NCBI GenBank assembly: GCA_963580285.1
Contig: OY757010.1
Coordinates: forward strand, 220,677,234 to 220,741,233
Source: Lucinisca nassula
Taxonomy: Eukaryota > Mollusca > Bivalvia > Lucinida > Lucinidae
DNA length: 64,000 nt
Reading direction: 5' to 3'
Shown here: positions 41,851 through 51,244 of the stretch, in pieces
How the letters are laid out: every line of letters begins with the position of its first letter
Numbering within the stretch: position 1 is the first letter of the stretch
The notes under the pieces: generated by a model
The model's input: only the letters and a program-made list of their open reading frames with translations
What the model was told of the DNA's origin: nothing
Database searches by the model: none
Translations under genes and position numbers: made by a program

Positions 41851-42602
41851 ATGTATAGAATGCACCAATCGCTTAAAACAATTGCAGGAAATTGTTCAAA
41901 TGTCTAGTTTGCTTTAAATCATGTGTATTAAATAAGGCTAAAAGGGATGCCCTTTGAGAACCATGAACGCATTCAAAAACGAAAATAGCAGAATCCATTT
42001 GTTGTTTGGGCCAGACAAGCTTGTTTCGGCCATCAAGGCCTCATCAGTAGCCCTAAAGAAATGCTGAAAATGAGTATCAGCGGTTACGAGTATCAGCGTA
42101 AAACGTGGAAAATGACGTCAATTTTCAGTTTAATTTAACGTCATGCGGCAAATTTTGATTACGGATTATTTTGCTCCAGACAAGTGGAAAGTGTATGGAT
42201 TTGTATGCGGTTTGAAGCCTGCTTCCACAATAGAATAATTTTTGTCTTTTAGTCAGAATGTTTCTTCTTTTGTAAGGACTAATTGATTCTTAATTAGCTG
42301 GGTTAAATGCTTCTTTAAATGGACATTTTACTGACTCCTTTGATATTCATTTGGGATCACGATACAATAAAAACATCCCTTCGAATTCAACGTTGTTCTT
42401 CTTCTTTGTCCTGATGCAAAATAAATAGATGACTTGACGGTTGTTTTAAGGTAACCGGGCGCCAAGGGCACATAGGGGCTACCCCCAGTTCGCCAGCTGG
42501 GATTAGTTGTAGGTCTTTTCCCTAGGCTGCCAATATGCTGACTCCTGTATGCCTGACAGTTATCAGCTAGCCGATTGGGAGTTGGGTGACTTCTTTCGCG
42601 GT
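41851..42602 (-). repeat. foldback right arm, inner segment
   Basis: Mirror of 29242-30050, without any insertion. It keeps the uninterrupted sequence around CCGCGAA (42596-42602 on the minus strand) that was the target of the left-arm insertions. Confidence 0.88.
42008..42053 (-). ncRNA. hammerhead ribozyme motif, right foldback arm
   Basis: On the minus strand: GGGCTA, CTGATGA, GGCC-TTGAT-GGCC, GAAA, CAAGCTTG, GTC, TGGCCC. It is identical in sequence to the left-arm ribozyme. Cleavage would fall between 42014 and 42013. The two ribozymes point toward each other across about 12 kb, each followed by its array. Confidence 0.87.
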
Positions 42603-42887
42603 GGACCGCAACTTACTATTAGTATCAAAATAATTTAAACTATGAAAAGGTTTATTACCAGCAAATATTTTGTCACCAATACAAACTGGAATAGATTCAT
42701 AAAACTTTATGTTAGGCATATTTTTATGTATTTTTTTATTGAAATCCTTTAATCAAAATTAAAGTGATTAACCAAACTATTGCAAAAATATGCAGAGTGT
42801 TGATTTTTTGTTTGTTTTGATTTGTTACGCCCCTTGAAAGTCTTATAAATAACTTAGTATGACACGCCAACTATTCAACAGAAATGC
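42596..42887 (-). repeat. foldback right arm, outer segment
   Basis: Inverted copy of 25484-25777. It ends CTATTCAACAGAAATGC, after which similarity to the immediate left flank stops. Confidence 0.87.
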
Positions 42888-42974
42888 AATGTCCCCAACA
42901 CGGACAGTGTGTGCCCACGAAGGACTGTTCCGGACAAGGTCATAGTGTTGCGTGTTGCAATTATATACTGTAGC
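42886..42974 (+). repeat. 89-bp direct repeat, outside copy
   Basis: Begins at the right edge of the foldback and matches 33950-34038 in the loop. It carries monomer-like words (CACGGACAGT, GGACTGTTCCGGACAAGG). Confidence 0.85.
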
Positions 42975-43077
42975 ATTTTGGAGACGTTGCTTTAAATTTT
43001 TGTGGGACTTTTACCCGACATTGAGATGAAATGACTTCTCAAGCCCTGCCGCCTAATGAAACCAATAGGGTTTATAA

Positions 43078-43082
<5 letters not shown>
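42975..43082 (-). mobile_element. SINE-like family D, internal fragment
   Basis: ATTTTGGAGACGTTGC, TTTTGTGGGACTTTTACCCG ACATTGAGATGAAATGA and CCAATAGGGTTTATAAGCA are the reverse of the family D body. A GT microsatellite replaces the rest. Confidence 0.8.

Positions 43083-43154
<72 letters not shown>
43083..43154. repeat. (GT)n microsatellite
   Basis: About 35 uninterrupted GT units. Confidence 0.97.
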
Positions 43155-43155
<1 letters not shown>

Positions 43156-43564
43156 TTTCGTTTTCCGCACCAAACGCTAACACTTCGCTGTAACTTGGAG
43201 ATAGTTTTCCAGGCTGAATATTTTGAAATTATGCACACAATTATTTTATAATTCCTCAGCCCTTTGGTTGGGCTGTTTTTATTTTTATTTATTTATTTAT
43301 TTTTTTTTTTTTTTGTCAAAGTTTTATGTCCCGGTAAGTAAGAAACGCCAATATTGTCCGGAATACTAGATAAATCTCCTCCGAGATCTACACATACTTT
43401 CTTTGTTTCCGCCATATTGGCTGCAAAGCTTGTGGGACGTAGCAACAGTAACCAAGTAGGCGGAGCATAAGATTAGATTCTCGGAAACGTCTATTGATAT
43501 TTTTTCTGATTGATTGTACGTCTTACCTGACTTGATGCTTCAGACGCTGGTTTATTCGGTATCA
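43155..43564. other. non-coding stretch
   Basis: A T-rich run (TTTATTTATTTATT then T15) at about 43277-43315. No gene is seen. Confidence 0.4.
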
Positions 43565-43806
43565 ATTGAGCCCCGTCAAGCGATTTTGGTACTTATCGCC
43601 TATGCGAGCAGCGAAGGTTCAGGCGAGCCTGCGCATCCGCGCAGTCTCGCCAGAACCTTTGCTGCTCGCTCATACAAGCAGTGAATCAAGAGGAACCTTC
43701 AGACAGAAAGCCATATCCCTGGCCCCTCTGAATGGCGGGGCATGCGCAGTTAAATTTGGTCATGACGGAATGCTCGAAGACACAAATTCGCTTGGCGGGG
43801 CTCAAT
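43565..43806 (+). mobile_element. TA-type MITE with internal hairpin, copy 3
   Basis: 242 bp from ATTGAGCCCCGTCAAGCG to CGCTTGGCGGGGCTCAAT, with the same internal GCGAGCAGCGAAGGTTC hairpin. The right flank is TA and the left flank is CA, so one side of the target duplication has changed. Confidence 0.85.
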
Positions 43807-44184
43807 TATATCGTCGATCGGTTTGGACTTTAATGTTACACTTGTATTCTTTCAGTTTAGGAATCTCGTTTACAGATCTATGTAACACGCTCGTGTAACT
43901 TAAGAATTATTCTGCCTGTGATTTGAAATGTCTTTGTTGGTTTGGTCGCCATGAGGCGGGCAAACCGGGTATAATGACCAGATTGTAGCTGTTCCATGGA
44001 GGGGCACGTGACGCGATCAACCAATCAGCTTTAACGATGATGCAATACTATACTGCAATTACAGGAAACAGCCTGTCTGAATAGCGAAACAGACCGAAAA
44101 GCAAGCGTTTCAACTCCAACAATAAAAATATCTTAAGGGAAATGGATACACCTGGCAGGTGTGGCAGTTAGTCTACCAGTTTTA
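43807..44184. other. non-coding stretch
   Basis: No recognised feature. GAATAGCGAAACAGACCG and flanking sequence show no motif. Confidence 0.35.
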
Positions 44185-44430
44185 CCGTATTTCGAAACAC
44201 ACCTATTCAAATACATTGTCATTTTTTGGCCAAAGAAAAAGAAATTTTAAAAAGAAAAATTGGAATATTTGCCTTTTTTGCTCAAAACATAAATTGCGGG
44301 GAATCGACAGAAACGCCTCGACGAGGCGATTCTATCGAGTACCCACAATCCAGTGTCTCGGAGCATGAATACGGAAATTAATGTATACCCCTGCAAACCC
44401 GAGCTTTACTATATAAAAGTGTAGATTGTA
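44185..44430 (+). mobile_element. GGCGGTTCTAACG foldback MITE, diverged centre
   Basis: GAAACACACCTATTCAAATA, CATAAATTGCGG, the hairpin ACAGAAACGCCTCGACGAGG CGATTCTATCG, ACCCACAATCCA and TACCCCTGCAAACC. The right part is replaced by a hammerhead module. Confidence 0.75.
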
Positions 44431-44612
44431 TTTTCTTGTCCTTTGGGATCATTGATTCCATTATGGAATTTTGACAATATCTGAGGCTAACTGATGAGGC
44501 CTTATGGCCGAAACTAGCTAGTCTGGCCCAGAAAACATGTACACTCCATATTTTTCAGTTCTGTGGTGTATTCCTTGCTTCCAAAGGATAACCCTTTAAT
44601 AGAACATACTGT
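44418..44612 (+). mobile_element. hammerhead-bearing Penelope/retrozyme-like module, 5'-truncated
   Basis: AGTGTAGATTGTATTTTCTT GTCCTTTGGGATCATTGATT, then the ribozyme, then ACATGTACACTCCATATTTT TCAG and CAAAGGATAACCCTTT. It is collinear with 47041-47486 and the reverse of 58238-58615. It lacks the GTGTGGCGGC..GTAAAACG 5' block of those copies. Confidence 0.75.
44485..44529 (+). ncRNA. hammerhead ribozyme motif, stem I damaged
   Basis: CTGATGA (44491-44497), GGCC-TTAT-GGCC, GAAA, CTAGCTAG, GTC (44521-44523), TGGCCC. The core is intact. The 5' stem I strand reads GGCTAA instead of GGGTCA, so stem I pairs poorly without a bulge. Confidence 0.75.
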
Positions 44613-45240
44613 AAATGACCAATTAATTCGAACAGTAAAAAAATAAATACTGATCCGGGTGTTGGAATTATTAGAAAATATCAGATTGGAAATTTATCAG
44701 TGTTAGAACTGTTTGATCTGAAAGAATTCCATACATTGGATCCTCGGGGATTGGATCAGGCTGTGTTCAATATTTTATACAACTACGTTTTTTTCCCGTG
44801 GCCCTGTCAATCCGCACGTGACTAGAAGTTATAAATATCACTTATGCAGTGCAGAAAAGTTTGATCTATAAATAAGTCAGTGTGTGCAGGGGGTCTTTGA
44901 ATGTGATACACATTGTCATTAATGACATTTACACCTATTGAACTATCACTATTCCCTTTAAAATGGGCGAGTCAATTTGTGATCTCAAGAATAACAGAAA
45001 TTGATTTGTTTGGAGCAAATTCTTTTCTTAAGAGTAGCCCATATCTAGGCAAAAGAGGATTTTTCAAAGAATTTCCTTATAGTCTGTAATATTGTTTTTT
45101 GTTCCGGCTACACCGCAGCAGACAAAGTCCAGCTACATGTATATATGGGATGGGATGTTGAAACCCGCAGGTGCAGCTACCCAGTGGAGCTAGGCGCATA
45201 GATACTTCACACACCCCACCCCCACCTATATTGTTTAAGC
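44613..45240. other. non-coding stretch, possibly element-derived
   Basis: GAATTCCATACATTGGATCC at 44725-44744 resembles GATTCCATACATGGACTCCT at 30016-30035 in the foldback arm. Both lie downstream of a hammerhead, so part of this may be further Penelope-type sequence. No frame is conserved. Confidence 0.4.
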
Positions 45241-46640
45241 GCATAGTGAAGCCTCAGGCAAGACTGCGCAGCCTTGTTTGAGTGTTCTCTGTTTACTAAT
45301 AACGGTCTCAAATCAGCGTGAGCCGGGGGCATGTAGCAATTCAATGCCCATCGAAGTAGTCCGGTGAAGACTGGTTAGACTGTGCGGATGCAAAACCATC
45401 ATGTTATTTAGATAGGCAAGTAACAAGAAAAAGAAAATGCGGACATCACACACAAATTTGATCTTCACTTTATGCGCGATGAAACATTTCAAACCTCTTG
45501 AACATTGAAGACACAATCCCGATTGCACAACTGTGCAGACTTATCAGTCTTTTCTGTACGCACATGCGCAATAAGTATTTTACTTGAGATAGGAGATCTG
45601 AACAGACTGATCCTTGCACTTGGTAGCTTAGGATGTGTTTGTAACGTCGCAAGCAGATTGGGCCGTCAAATGTACACGCCGTCGTTTTAAGCCGGCGCAG
45701 GGCGAAAAAAAAAAAGGTTTCAAACGAATGACCAGATTAGCCTGCGCATCTAGCCAATGTGGCCATAGTTTTCACCTGTTGTTCTTTGATTAGCACAGAG
45801 GCCATGGTAGGCACATACGAACAACGAAGACTATTCAGACTGCATGAATGTGCAGGCTGACCTGAGTCTTCCCCCCCACACCGAATATGACTTATTTTCT
45901 TAATCATGTTCCCCGAAATTACTTCCAATAAAATCTTGTCACCGTGAAATAAATGGGCATCTTCACTTGCTCCTCAGAAAACCAGGGTAGCCCAACCAGG
46001 TAACCTGAATTAAACTACCTTTTTGCATGCAACAACCATGAATTTCACTCGCACGTGCTAAAAGACTTTCAGTGGAAAAAGGCGGGAAACTCTCAATTAA
46101 TATTAAAGGGGCGCTTCTGCTATCAAAGAGGCATTGAATCAATGCCACAGCACATGGAAAAAGGGTAACACTGTCACACAAATAATAATGAAAGCTGAAG
46201 CTACGCTCCAAAGAGTCTGAGAGCAAAGCGAAAACACTTGCATATGCATGGTGATCCAAGCCTTTGTAGGCCACAATGCTACATCACCGCCTAGGATCAG
46301 CCCGAACATCGATGCAATGTGATCAGTCTTTACTGAACCCTTAAATCCTACGAAGTCACAAGGCTAAGTGAAACCCCTTGCCTTGCATACCGGTAGTGGG
46401 TGCGCATGTTCAGTGTTTGCAGGTCGTTAAGAAACCAGCGAAGACACATCTTAGTGTATTCATTCATGCAATCCGATTAGAGTCTTCGCTGATAGCATGA
46501 GCCTGATGCAGACGATGGGATTTTCACAACATAAATAAGCGAAACTCCTGTGGCTCATCAAGGTTGATCTAAGCACTTGCAGCCTGCGTTTCTCGCAGTC
46601 TGATCAGTATTCGGTGAGGGTATGAACCTTCCACTACCAC
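45241..46640. repeat. cluster of short GCGCAG/GATCAG palindromic fragments
   Basis: Repeated short words of one family occur on both strands: AGGCAAGACTGCGCAGCC (45252), ACTGTGCGGATGCA (45378), GACTATTCAGACTGC (45828), GTGCAGGCTGACCTGAGTC (45850), AGTCTTCGCTGATAGCATGA GCCTGATGCAGACG (46481) and CTCGCAGTCTGATCAG (46592). The frames here (up to 103 codons at 45963-46274, minus) show no recognisable domain. No host exon can be supported. Confidence 0.45.
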
Positions 46641-46977
46641 AGGGCTAGCCAAAGTGAGAGAAGCGAAAACCATTTGCCTTACAGAGTGCATGTTAATCCG
46701 AGTCTTTGGAAGTCGCACACATTTCATGCTAAGTTTTCTTTTTTTTCGAGCGCTAGCTCATATGCGACCAGTACGATGTTGTAATGATAAACCCGGGAAC
46801 GGTCCGAAATGCTTGTTCTGGGTGCATTTTTCGGCATTTTTTTTTTGTGTTCGAAGTATTAAAAATTCTGATTTCTGAAAAATTTGGGAGTTCGAATTAA
46901 ATGAGAAAGTTTTCAGCCACAAATTCGAAATAATTTTGGGTGTTCGAACTGCTAGGGTGTTCCAATTAATTAATCAC
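46641..46977. other. non-coding stretch
   Basis: ATTCGAA words around 46890-46960 (TTCGAATTAAATGAG, AATTCGAAATAATTTTGGG). No gene is seen. Confidence 0.4.
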
Positions 46978-47075
46978 CTCACTACAACTGGTGTGTGGGA
47001 ATGTGTGGCGGCGGTAAAACGTCTCCCTGCCCTACATCATAGTGTAGATTATATTTTCTTGTCCTTTGGGATCAT

Positions 47076-47311
47076 ACGGGCCTCCGTGGCCTAGTGGATA
47101 AGAGCGCTGACTCTTAGTCATTAGGTCTCTCACCGCCGTAGGTTCGAGCCTCGCTCGGGCCACGTGTGAGACGCCAAGTTCTGCAACGGAAGGTCAGGTG
47201 GTTTTTCTCCGGGTACTCCGGTTTTCGCCCACCTCTGATTAACGATCGGCTCGATATGAGTGAAATGATCTTGAAAGGGCCGTAAAACCCAAACCAAAAA
47301 AAAAAAAAAAA
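47076..47311 (+). mobile_element. SINE family B, full copy with 13-bp duplication
   Basis: ACGGGCCTCCGTGGCCTAGT GGATAAGAGCGCTGACTCTT, GTAGGTTCGAGCCTCGC (box B), GTTCTGCAACGGAAGGTCAG, GGTACTCCGGTTTTCGCCCA, GAAATGATCTTGAAAGGGCC GTAAAACC, then poly-A. CCTTTGGGATCAT is at 47063-47075 and 47312-47324. Confidence 0.92.
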
Positions 47312-47356
47312 CCTTTGGGATCATTGATTCCATTTTGGAATTTGGAAAATATCTTA

Positions 47357-47402
47357 GGGTCACTGATGAGGCCTAATTGGCCGAAACTAGCTAGTCTGGC
47401 TC
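47357..47402 (+). ncRNA. hammerhead ribozyme motif
   Basis: GGGTCA, CTGATGA, GGCC-TAATT-GGCC, GAAA, CTAGCTAG, GTC (47394-47396), TGGCTC. Stem I pairs over six positions with two G-U pairs, stem II is four pairs, and the core is complete. Confidence 0.83.
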
Positions 47403-47536
47403 AGAAAACACGTGCACACCATATTTTTCAGTTCTGTGGTGTATTCTTTGCTTCCAAAGGATAACCCTTTTATAGAACATATTAAAGGGGATCACAATTC
47501 TATAGGCATGATTTCGTAATGAAAATACAATTTTAA

Positions 47537-48044
47537 AGGTGCATTATTTAGCTATCTGGAAAAAATTCTTCCAAAAATAAAATACATATAACCGGTATTT
47601 TTCTTTAAAACAATACAAATGAATGCATTTTATGCAAAAATGCGAACAATTATGATCACAGGTAAACGAGTTTGAGAGGGATTCCCTAACTAGGTTTCGA
47701 ACACTAGTTAGATCTATTTTTAGTTCGTGACAAAAATAGAATCCCCATATATGACGTTATGCGACGTTCATTTTTGGCCTTGTTTGCTTAGGCCATGCCC
47801 GAATCGGAAAAAAAATATGACGCTGAATACCATGCCATAAGTAACGACACTCAGAGACGATACTGTCGCCATGTATGTGTAAAGTGACAGATGTTCAGAG
47901 CGAAGGGTAAACATGAATGAAAACGACCATTTTCACAAAGTTCTGAAGCTGTATTTGGCTCCAAAAGTGTACACATGACAAAGGAGTATGCATTCAAGAT
48001 AAAAACCAGAAAAAAATGAGACCCGGTAGCTCAATAATGCACCT
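47537..48044. mobile_element. TTAA-flanked MITE (piggyBac-type), 508 bp
   Basis: AGGTGCATTATTTAGCTA at the left is mirrored by TAGCTCAATAATGCACCT at the right. TTAA lies directly outside each end (47533-47536 and 48045-48048), the target duplication of piggyBac-like transposons. No transposase frame is present. GGGTAGCTCAATAAT at 51390 looks like a relic of another copy's end. Confidence 0.75.
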
Positions 48045-48094
48045 TTAAGGACCTTATGGTTGCTACTCTGTTGGCTCTGTCCAACTGAAAAAGG

Positions 48095-48200
48095 GGTCTA
48101 CTCTAAAAGGGGAAGAATTTGCTTCTCAAGGGGTCTACTCTAAAAGGGGAGAATTTGCTCCCCAGGAGCAAATTCTTTCCTTTAAGAGTATACCCCTTAG
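48095..48200. repeat. palindromic repeat (GGAGCAAATTCT)
   Basis: TACTCTAAAAGGGGAGAATT TGCTCC is followed by CAGGAGCAAATTCTTTCCTT TAAGAGTATACCCC. Both arms match over about 35 bp with a short centre. Part of one arm recurs directly upstream at 48100-48130, and fragments occur at 6190 and 45011. Confidence 0.75.
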
Positions 48201-48341
48201 ACATATCCAAAGAGAAACTACTTTTGCAGGAGTAGCAGTCATTTTCGCAAATTTTACGTCTTGCAATGCCATTATGGAGTAAGTCCATGGGGCCATGGAA
48301 ACGAAAAACAACAGAACATAACAACTACTACTCACAAAGTG

Positions 48342-48646
48342 TGGCTGGCTGTGGAAGCTCAGTCGGATGCAGTCTGACTGGCGATAAGGAAGACTCGGGT
48401 TCGATACCTACCGGGGTCGGCAACATTCTTTCGTGGAGATTATGAAATCTTTTCTATGGTCATTCTCTCCCTTCCGCTGATTCAGGAAGGGCAGGGGTCA
48501 GTTTTTGGCGACAGAATGTGCACTGAACTGGTAAACCGCTTACGGATAAGCCTGCTCAGGAAAAGCGTGGATAGGTACACTGACATGCTCAAAAAGACCC
48601 AAATCAGTGTTGACTGGGCCGTTAAATACAAATAAACAAAACTTGC
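48342..48646 (+). mobile_element. SINE family C, full copy
   Basis: GTGGAAGCTCAGTCGGATGC (box A-like), ACTCGGGTTCGATACCTACC (box B), GGGGTCGGCAACATTCTTTC, CCTTCCGCTGATTCAGGAAG, AGCCTGCTCAGGAAAAGCGT, GTGTTGACTGGGCCGTTAAA and an ATAAACAAA tail. The head looks tRNA-derived. Confidence 0.87.
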
Positions 48647-48781
48647 AAAGTTTACTTCACACAGATAGGAATAGATTTATATATTCTGAACATCTTTCGG
48701 TACGCTCTAATAATAAGTATATGTTAATGTTGGAAAGACAGAGAACGTTATTTTTCCTCATTTATAAAGATCGCTGGGTGT

Positions 48782-49001
48782 AACGGGCCTCCGTGGCCTA
48801 GTGGATAAGAGTGCTGACTCTTAATCATTAGGTCTCTCAACGGTGTATGTTTGAGCATGGCTCAGGTCACATATTGAGAAGTTCTGCAACGGAAGGTCAG
48901 GAGGTTTTTCATCGGGTACTCTAGTTTTCACTCACCTCCGATTAACGATCGGCTTGATGTGATTGAAATAATCTTGAAAGGATCGTAAAACCAAACATAA
49001 A
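48782..49001 (+). mobile_element. SINE family B, full copy with 16-bp duplication
   Basis: ACGGGCCTCCGTGGCCTAGT, GTGCTGACTCTTAATCATTA, TTCTGCAACGGAAGGTCAGG, CGATCGGCTTGATGTGATTG and CTTGAAAGGATCGTAAAACC. AAAGATCGCTGGGTGT flanks it at 48766-48781 and 49002-49017. Confidence 0.9.
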
Positions 49002-49017
49002 AAAGATCGCTGGGTGT

Positions 49018-49548
49018 GTAAAAACATTTTCATGTCTTTGCTACTAGAATTAACGTCAGTGCCAAGGTCGAAGGTTCTAACTCTTCCAAATATATAAAAT
49101 ATTTAGGGAGCGAAACAAAGTCATAACGTTGATGGGTCGCTGTTTATTGTTCTTGAGCCCAGCACATATAGCAATAGTTTCTTTTCAAAAACTTCATGAC
49201 TACTAAGTGACCTGCCACCAGTTACAGACTGAGTTGTTAAAAGACTTTTTGGCGCATTCGATGGGAGCTATTGTATCTGATAAGCCGAGAATGGTGTTCT
49301 TTATTCCCACTCAATACTTGACGTTTTACTAATCAGTTTCTTTTACAATTAAATTGTGATCCAGAAAGATATACAAAAGGATAGCAAATTTCAGGTTTTT
49401 GCGGAGGTACCGTTCAATGTTTAAGATACAGTCTGATTCGCAGCACTTTGTCTGGGCAGGCTTAGATCTTCCTAGGCGGTTCAGTAATACTTCAAAGTTC
49501 GGTCGGTTTCAGCTCATGCAGTCCAATATATTGCCCCAAAGTCTGATC
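49018..49548. other. non-coding stretch
   Basis: Only short frames. Nothing is recognised before SINE D. Confidence 0.35.
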
Positions 49549-49860
49549 GGCCCCCGTCTATCGAGGATTGAAGAAATAGATTGGGCTGCATGATGCTTCC
49601 ACGCAGAGCTGATACCGGCCGCACATGAGTAGTGTTAAATCGCCTAGAAAGTCTAAGCCTGCCCAGCCTGCCCAGGAAAAGTGGCTCGAGTCGGACCGTT
49701 CATGCATTTCAACCATTTAGTTTCATTTGGTGACAGGGCTTAAGAAGGAGTTTTATCTGCCCGTTTTATCTCAGTACTGAGTAAAAGTCCCACAACATTG
49801 GAAGCAATGTCTCAAAAAGACTCATACAGTGTTTACAGGTACGTTAACAACAAATGAAAT
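49549..49860 (+). mobile_element. SINE-like family D, diverged full copy
   Basis: CCCCGTCTATCGAGGATTGA AGAAATAGATTGGGCTGCAT GATGCTTCCACGCAGAGCTG, CAGGAAAAGTGGC, TTTCATTTGGTGACAGGGC and GTTTACAGGTACGTTAAC. It carries a short internal duplication, CCTGCCCAG. Confidence 0.8.
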
Positions 49861-49934
49861 AGATAACCAAGGCCCTACAGAAGGCCTGATGACTTAGGAA
49901 AAATCTTTTCATATGCCCGTTTGAAAAACAACAA

Positions 49935-50400
49935 TAACAAAAAAAAAAAAAAAAAAAACGGTCGTATTAAGTTACGGGGTTGGTGTCCGTCCGTCCGTTC
50001 GTAAACTTTTTTTTTCGTTTCCGTATAAATCCTACTATACAGTTTTCATCCGATCAAGCCTAAAATGTGTATGTAGTAAGGCTAAGATGTGAAGATATGC
50101 CACCAAATATTAACAGAGTTATGACCCTTTGAAAAATTCGGTTTACATTTTCGTTTGGTTAAGTTTTGTGCTATACATGTGCAAACCATATGTAAGTTAC
50201 ATTTAGTTTATACTTGTCATGGCGTTAAACAATTTACCACAGAATACTCATCACTACCTACCCTTCCTGATACCAAGGTCACAGACTTCGAAATTTTATA
50301 TACACGTTTTGTATTAAAGTTTATTTTTTGTATTAAAAAAAATGCACTAAGTGGGATAATGATATCAGCTGGCTCAAATCAGAATGTAGACTGACAAGAC
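49935..50400 (+). repeat. CCGTCCGT-containing repeat fragment
   Basis: After an A19 run: GTATTAAGTTACGGGGTTGG, TGTCCGTCCGTCCGTTCGTA AACTTTT, then TCCGATCAAGCCTAAAATG and GTTATGACCCTTTGAA. The CGTCCGT block followed by AAACTTTT is the same signature as at 14150 and 35670, so this is probably a related element that has lost its AGCT hairpin. No coding function is supported. Confidence 0.55.
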
Positions 50401-50694
50401 CAAACCTATTGGATGCTTTTTGAAAGCAGCCAACTTGTTTTTTATGCAGCTAAAATGACAACTGTTTAAAGCGCAGAAAAAATCATACTTACACAGATTC
50501 ACGAATATACCAAAATGCGCTTGCATATCTTCAGACTATGTCTTAAACTCATGCAAATGATTGGACCACTACTGTACGAGGTGTTGCAAAATGTAATCGC
50601 TAGCTATAAACACACTGCCAATTTAGCTGAAACAAAACTAAGTTCAACCGCGAACAGTGTCAATAATTTCATGAATATACCAAACAGTAGTGAA

Positions 50695-50900
50695 GACAAT
50701 GACCAGGAATCGATGTAATTAACCCACAGCTCCAATCAGAGACACCAAAGGGAACAAAACACGAACTACCTAGACCCCAATGGAAACATCAACAGTTTTA
50801 GTCCAAAAGGACAGTTACTTTCCCTCCAAATGGCCAATTGGCAGTCAAAAACAACAATATATAAGCGATACACACACTCGAAGACACATCTTAATGTCAA
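50695..50900 (-). mobile_element. mariner-associated repeat, partial copy
   Basis: AATGACCAGGAATCGATGTA ATTAACCCACAGCTCC, AGAGACACCAAAGGGAA, AAATGGCCAATTGGCAGTC and GCGATACACACACTCGAAGA match 52745-52945 on the same strand. Confidence 0.75.
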
Positions 50901-50926
50901 GTACAGTTTACTATAAGAAGCGAAGC

Positions 50927-51225
50927 CCCCGCCCATAGGGGCTTGAAGAAATATATGGGCTGCATGATGCTTCCACGCAGAGCTGAATCCGGCCCGCACA
51001 CTAGTACTGGTAAACCGCTTAGAGGATCTAAGCCTGTCCAGGAACCGCGGTGCGAGGCGGACCGTCCATGCTAATAAACCCTATTGGTTTCATTGGGCGA
51101 CAGGGCTTGAGATGTCATTTCATCTCAATGTCGGATAAAAGTACCACAAAATTGGAAGCAACGTCCCCAAAATGACCTTTACAGTGTTGACGGGGACGTT
51201 AAACCTCAAATCAAACAAAACAAAT
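50927..51225 (+). mobile_element. SINE-like family D, full copy
   Basis: CCCCCGCCCATAGGGGCTTG AAGAAATATATGGGCTGCAT, CACTAGTACTGGTAAACCGC, GCGAGGCGGACCGTCCATGC TAATAAACCC, CATTTCATCTCAATGTCGG and TTTACAGTGTTGACGGGGAC GTTAAACC, with an ATCAAACAAAA tail. CTATAAGAAGCGAAGCC occurs on both sides (about 50911-50927 and 51228-51244), a good target duplication. Confidence 0.9.
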
Positions 51226-51244
51226 ACTATAAGAAGCGAAGCCA

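Larger units (their letters stand above)
25484..42887. mobile_element. giant foldback (palindromic) element, about 17.4 kb
   Basis: Left and right ends are inverted copies. GCATTTTTGTTGAATAGTTG GCGTGTCATAC at 25484 is mirrored at 42857-42887, and similarity continues through ACTTTCAAGGGGCGTAACAA to GTAAGTTGCGGTCC. It resumes after two left-arm insertions from 29242 into the arrays. Each arm runs: outer unique segment, TAGCTGATAACTGTC...GCGCCCGGTTACCTTA module, hammerhead ribozyme, then a 42-bp tandem array. The loop (about 33190-36470) carries other repeats. The layout, long inverted ends with tandem repeats inside, resembles Drosophila FB and sea urchin TU elements. I find no transposase in it and no flanking target duplication. 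Confidence 0.85.
46978..47486 (+). mobile_element. hammerhead-bearing module with SINE insertion
   Basis: CACTACAACTGGTGTGTGGG, GGCGGCGGTAAAACGTCTCC CTGCCCTACATCATAGTG and TCTTGTCCTTTGGGATCAT to 47075, then SINE B. The module resumes at 47312 with GATTCCATTTTGGAATTTGG, the ribozyme, and CCAAAGGATAACCCTTTTAT AGAACATATT. Without the SINE it is about 260 bp, the length of one unit of the dimer at 58238. Confidence 0.8.

Noticed and set aside
45963..46274. 103-codon minus-strand frame as a possible host exon
   Set aside because: No domain, no convincing splice sites and no repeat-independent conservation can be judged by eye.
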